A stretch of DNA of 64,000 bases, taken from NCBI GenBank assembly GCA_038961845.1, contig CP152408.1:5518001-5582000 (forward strand), read 5' to 3'. Below, piece after piece: positions 60,809 through 64,000 of this stretch. Made by a program: the position numbers and the translations under genes. Below the pieces are notes generated by a model, which saw nothing but the letters and a program-made list of their open reading frames with translations, did not search any database and was not told where the DNA came from. The DNA is from Xylophilus sp. GW821-FHT01B05 (GTDB lineage Bacteria; Pseudomonadota; Gammaproteobacteria; Burkholderiales; Burkholderiaceae_C). How positions within the stretch are numbered: the first letter of the stretch is position 1; every line of letters begins with the position of its first letter.

Positions 60809-62202
60809 AGCGCCTGAGCCTCATCGCCTGCGCTGTGCTGGCCGGCTGCGGCAGCCTGGCACCGGACTACCAACGGCCTGCAGCGCCCATCCCCGGCACC
60901 TGGGCGCCCGCGCGCGTCGCGCCCGATACGGCAACGCCGGCACCCGCGCTGGACTGGCGCAGCTTCTTCCTCGATGAACGCCTGCGCCAAGTGGTCGGGC
61001 TGGCGCTGGAGCACAACCGCGACCTGCGGGTGGCGGCGCTCAACATCGAGCGCACCCGCGCGCAGTACGGCATCCAGCGCGCCAACCTGTTCCCGGCCGT
61101 GAATGCCACCGTGGCCGGCAGCCGCACCGGTGCCGCCGCCGACACCGCCGCCAGCGGCCGCGCCTCCACGCTCAACCAGTTCAATGCGGGCGTGGGTTTT
61201 GCCAGCTACGAGATCGACTTCTTTGGCCGGCTGCGCAACCTGGACGACGCCGCACTGGAGACCTTCTTTGCCACCGCCGAGACGCGCCGCAGCGTGCAGA
61301 TCAGCCTGGTGGCCGACGTCGCCAACGCCTGGCTCACGCTGGCGGCCGACCAGCGCCGGCTGCAGCTGGCGCAGGACACGCTCAAGAGCCAGCAGGCGTC
61401 CTACGACCTGACGCGGCAGGCGCATGCGCTGGGCTCGGAATCCGGGCTGACGCTGGCGCAGTCGCGCACCACGGTGGATACGGCCCGCTCCGACGTCGCC
61501 AGCTACAGCCGCCTGGTGGCGCAAGACCGCAATGCGCTGGCGCTACTGGTCGGCGCCAGCGTGCCCGACACCTTGCTGCCCCGCGCGGCCGACCCGGCGG
61601 CACCTGCCGCCGCGCTGGTAGCCGTGCCGGAAGGCCTGCCGTCCGAGCTGCTGCAGAACCGGCCCGACGTGCTGGCGGCCGAGCACACGCTGCAGGGCGC
61701 CAGCGCCAACATAGGTGCGGCGCGTGCGGCCTTCTTCCCGCGCATCAGCCTGACCGCTTCCGCCGGCAGCGCCAGCCGCGAGCTGGACCGGCTGTTTGCC
61801 AACGGCAATGGCAGCTGGACTTTCGCACCGCAGATCGTGCTGCCGATCTTCAGCGGCGGCGCCTTGCGCGCCAGCCTGGACGTGGCGCGCATCACGCGCG
61901 ACATCAACGTGGCGCAGTACGAGAAGACGCTGCAAACCGCCTTCCGCGAGGTGTCTGATGCGCTGGACGCACGCGCCACGCTGGGCGAGCAGCTGGACGC
62001 CCAGCGCTCGCTGCGCGACGCCACGGAAACCGCGCTGCGCCTGTCGCAGGCGCGCTTTCGCACCGGCATGGACAGCTACCTCGACGTGCTGGTGTCCGAG
62101 CGCGCCTTCTACACCGCAGGGCAGAACCTGATCACGCTGCAACTGGCGGAGCAGGCGAACCGCATCACGCTCTACAAGACCATGGGCGGTGGTTGGGGAT
62201 GA
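60805..62202 (+). CDS. Outer-membrane efflux channel lipoprotein (NodT/OprM family)
   Basis: 465 residues. Lipobox LAGC with Cys15. Two repeated halves of the TolC-type fold are seen: LRQVVGLALEHNRDLRVAAL with YEIDFFGRLRNLDDAALETF, and LLQNRPDVLAAEHTLQGASA with LPIFSGGALRASLDVARI. It completes the tripartite pump with the two preceding genes. Confidence 0.93.
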   Translation: MKRLSLIACAVLAGCGSLAPDYQRPAAPIPGTWAPARVAPDTATPAPALDWRSFFLDERLRQVVGLALEHNRDLRVAALNIERTRAQYGIQRANLFPAVNATVAGSRTGAAADTAASGRASTLNQFNAGVGFASYEIDFFGRLRNLDDAALETFFATAETRRSVQISLVADVANAWLTLAADQRRLQLAQDTLKSQQASYDLTRQAHALGSESGLTLAQSRTTVDTARSDVASYSRLVAQDRNALALLVGASVPDTLLPRAADPAAPAAALVAVPEGLPSELLQNRPDVLAAEHTLQGASANIGAARAAFFPRISLTASAGSASRELDRLFANGNGSWTFAPQIVLPIFSGGALRASLDVARITRDINVAQYEKTLQTAFREVSDALDARATLGEQLDAQRSLRDATETALRLSQARFRTGMDSYLDVLVSERAFYTAGQNLITLQLAEQANRITLYKTMGGGWG

Positions 62203-62275
62203 CCCGCGCTCACTGCGTGCAGCCGCATCCTTAACGGCGTTGGGTAGCCGAAGACCAATAGCCAAACACCCAATA

Positions 62276-62650
62276 CCGGGCCGAGCGCAGCGATGGCCCG
62301 TGTGGCTGTCCCGGGGTCCCCTCTGTGGCGTTGAGGAGCGCAGGAATCGGCAGGTTGCCCGCAGCGAAGCGAAGGGACGGCGAGGACTGTTTGAGCCGCA
62401 GGCGAGTTCCGCAGCCGCCTGCCGATTCCGAGCACCGCAAAGCAGTCCGGCAAAGCCGGACCGCCACAGTGGGGTCGCCCTTTGGTCTGTCGCATAACTT
62501 CGCTTTGCGAAGTGAGCGCAGCCCCGCTTCGCGACCTTTGGTGACTTTCTTTCGGCGAAACGAAAGAAAGTTACTCGCCCGCCGGGGCGAACTCCCGGCA
62601 CCCGCCGCCTGCAAGGCACGCCGCCAAGGGATATCTCAATACCTTGAAGG
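62276..62650 (+). repeat. Long interspersed repeat, family C, copy 2
   Basis: Near-identical to 14873-15184 over most of its length, with a local insertion (about 62488-62540: TCGCATAACTTCGCTTTGCG) before the CTTTCTTTCG/CGAAAGAAAG hairpin. Follows the efflux operon; the gap 62203-62703 has no gene. Confidence 0.75.
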
Positions 62651-62667
62651 GGATGCTTTCCAGAAGA

Positions 62668-62705
62668 CACTTGCAGCGGCCCGGCAAAGCCGGTTCCGCG
62701 CTGTT
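62668..62705 (-). repeat. Partial family-B repeat
   Basis: GGCCCGGCAAAGCCGGTTCC matches the minus strand of the first half of family B (as at 4880-4900). It abuts the end of the PIN gene. Confidence 0.5.
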
Positions 62706-63168
62706 ACGCGGATGGGGTCGGGCGCGCCGGTAGCAACTGCGACGGATCGACCACCGCAGACGCCATGACGGTGCCGGCCACCACGCCCAGCGCCGCCAGG
62801 CGCTTACGCATGCAGATCACCGCGCGGTCCTTGCTGAGCAGTTGCGCGCGGTGCGCCACGGCCAGGTCGATGAAGCCCTGGTCGTCCGGGTCCTTGCAGG
62901 TCACGGGCACCTTGGGCGCGACCGGCACGATGCGCGCATAACGGTCGAACTGCGCCAGCACCTGCACGTCAGCCAGCCCGTAGAAGGCCAGCCGCGACAC
63001 GATCTGCGGATAGCCCAGCACCCGCGCCAGCTCCACCCGCATCGAGGCCGTGGCAACCCAGTCCAGCGTGCCGGCCTCCAGCGCGGCGCGCACCGGCTGC
63101 GCCGCCGGGTCATTGAACAGAAACACGTCGAGCACGATGTTGGTGTCCAGCACCAGGCAGGGCCGCAT
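62704..63168 (-). CDS. PIN-domain putative toxin (TIGR00305-like)
   Basis: 154 residues. CLVLDTNIVLDVFLF gives the first acidic residue (Asp8), ASMRVELARVL a Glu, and DPDDQGFIDLAVAHRAQLLS the Asp pair of the PIN ribonuclease site. Such proteins cleave RNA as toxins of type II modules, but no antitoxin is encoded beside it. It lies five bases after ureG on the same strand. An in-frame TTG three codons upstream overlaps the ureG stop. Confidence 0.83.
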   Translation of the reverse strand: MRPCLVLDTNIVLDVFLFNDPAAQPVRAALEAGTLDWVATASMRVELARVLGYPQIVSRLAFYGLADVQVLAQFDRYARIVPVAPKVPVTCKDPDDQGFIDLAVAHRAQLLSKDRAVICMRKRLAALGVVAGTVMASAVVDPSQLLPARPTPSA

Positions 63169-63173
63169 CGGAT

Positions 63174-63824
63174 TCAAGCCGCCTGCAGCATGCCGCGCTG
63201 CTCGATGAAGGCAATCACCTCTTGCAGCCCGGTCTGGGTCTTGAGGTTGGTCATGACGAAGGGGCGTGCGCCGCGCATGCGCTTGGTGTCGGCCTCCATC
63301 ACGGCCAGGTTGGCGCCCACGTGCGGCGCCAGGTCGGTCTTGTTGATCACGAACAGGTCGCTCTTGGTGATGCCGGGGCCGCCCTTGCGCGGGATCTTCT
63401 CGCCCGCCGCCACGTCGATCACGTAGATCGTCAGGTCGCTCAGCTCGGGGCTGAAGGTGGCGGCCAGGTTGTCGCCACCGGATTCGACGAACACCACGTC
63501 GGCGTCCGGGAATTCGGTGAGCATGCGGTCGATGGCCTCAAGGTTGATCGAGCAATCTTCCCGGATCGCCGTGTGCGGGCAGCCACCGGTTTCCACGCCC
63601 ATGATGCGTTCGGCCGGCAGCGCGCCGCTGACGGTCAGCAGGCGCTGGTCTTCCTTGGTGTAGATGTCGTTGGTGATGGCGATCAGGTCCCACTTGTCGC
63701 GCATGGTCTTGCAGAGCATTTCCAGCAGCGTGGTCTTGCCGGAGCCGACCGGGCCGCCTATGCCCACGCGCAGCGGCGGCAGTTTCTTGGTGCGGTTGGC
63801 GATGTGGTGCAGGGCAGAACTCAT
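63174..63824 (-). CDS. ureG: Urease accessory GTPase UreG
   Basis: 216 residues. P-loop [17 protein letters not shown] (GPVGSGKT at 24-31), metal motif Cys82-Pro-His84 in [29 protein letters not shown] and [15 protein letters not shown] (NKTD specificity). It delivers nickel to urease with UreD/UreF/UreE. In urease operons ureG is usually last, so structural and other accessory genes should lie to the right beyond the window, although a 130-base repeat intervenes. An alternative ATG is nine bases upstream. Confidence 0.95.
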   Translation of the reverse strand: MSSALHHIANRTKKLPPLRVGIGGPVGSGKTTLLEMLCKTMRDKWDLIAITNDIYTKEDQRLLTVSGALPAERIMGVETGGCPHTAIREDCSINLEAIDRMLTEFPDADVVFVESGGDNLAATFSPELSDLTIYVIDVAAGEKIPRKGGPGITKSDLFVINKTDLAPHVGANLAVMEADTKRMRGARPFVMTNLKTQTGLQEVIAFIEQRGMLQAA

Positions 63825-63879
63825 AGTAGTCATCTCAGTTATCCATTGCGTTGCGCGTGATCCGCAGCGTACGCAACGC

Positions 63880-63985
63880 AAAGGCACAAAGGGCCGCGGA
63901 GCAGGCTTTGCCAGGCCGCAGGATGTGACCCCTGCAAGGGGGTTGGCGAAGACGCAAAGCGCGTAGCCTGGGGGTGTAGTTTCAT
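63880..63985 (+). repeat. Interspersed repeat, family B
   Basis: CGGAGCAGGCTTTGCCAGGC, TGCAAGGGGGTTGGCGAAG, GCAAAGCGCGTAGCCTGGGG. It occupies the right end of the window upstream of ureG; no gene is seen in 63834-64000. Confidence 0.7.
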
Positions 63986-64000
63986 CCTAGCTTCGGAACA

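Overview
The window is high-GC, densely coded DNA with the gene set of a Burkholderiales bacterium, most likely the Comamonadaceae. The main signs are six Bug/TctC-type periplasmic binding proteins, many LysR and IclR regulators, class III CoA-transferases, and a family of short interspersed palindromic repeats built on ATAGCTAT / GCCCAG...CTGGGC. The assignment rests on gene content and recall of these families; no database was searched. No tRNA, rRNA, CRISPR array, transposase or integrase was found.

Layout. 1-1000: two spore-coat-U (SCPU) type secreted proteins on the minus strand; the first runs off the left edge. 1281-9331: an IclR regulator diverges from a seven-gene catabolic run (crotonase, two Bug proteins, CoA-transferase, short citrate-synthase-like lyase, SMP-30-type hydrolase, second CoA-transferase). 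9422-15263: Fic protein, LysR with a metallo-beta-lactamase-like protein and an NTF2-like protein, a deletion scar joining two gene fragments, a glutathione transferase, a small zinc-ribbon protein and a long repeat. 15264-20540: YnfA-type membrane protein, an FtsI-type transpeptidase outside a dcw cluster, a Cys-pair peptide and a TonB receptor, flanked by an inverted duplication. 20540-28653: TetR / thioesterase / Rieske oxygenase, pirin, an M14-like peptidase, LysR, class II HMG-CoA reductase, GST-like protein. 28679-34353: a minus-strand catabolic operon with two Bug proteins and its LysR.

34463-46371 is the most rearranged part. thiL is normally next to pgpA and pncC/cinA. Here it carries a repeat inside its coding sequence and is separated from pgpA-pncC by about 10 kb. 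That interval holds an AT-richer phospholipase-D-like gene, broken gene pieces (diguanylate cyclase, DTW-protein tail, serine hydrolase), an antitoxin with a truncated toxin, then tapT-like, TPR, superoxide dismutase, MFS with a Cys-rich regulator, PaiB-like and GDPD genes. 46506-52417: Bug plus MetX-like acyltransferase, then a sugar-acid module (IlvD/Edd-type dehydratase, Bug, DHDPS-like aldolase/dehydratase) behind a perfect LacI-type palindrome. 52662-56211: UPF0149/SEC-C protein, membrane-anchored glutamate-synthase-like protein, kinase-like protein. 56436-62202: complete RND efflux operon. 62704-63824: PIN-domain toxin-like protein and ureG, the presumed end of a urease operon that continues right of the window.

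Much of the window is organised for scavenging carboxylic acids: each Bug protein sits with a few CoA- or NAD-dependent enzymes and usually a local regulator. No TctA/TctB transport membrane subunits are present, so these binding proteins must use permeases encoded elsewhere or act as sensors. At least four repeat families fill the intergenic spaces and have altered several gene ends.
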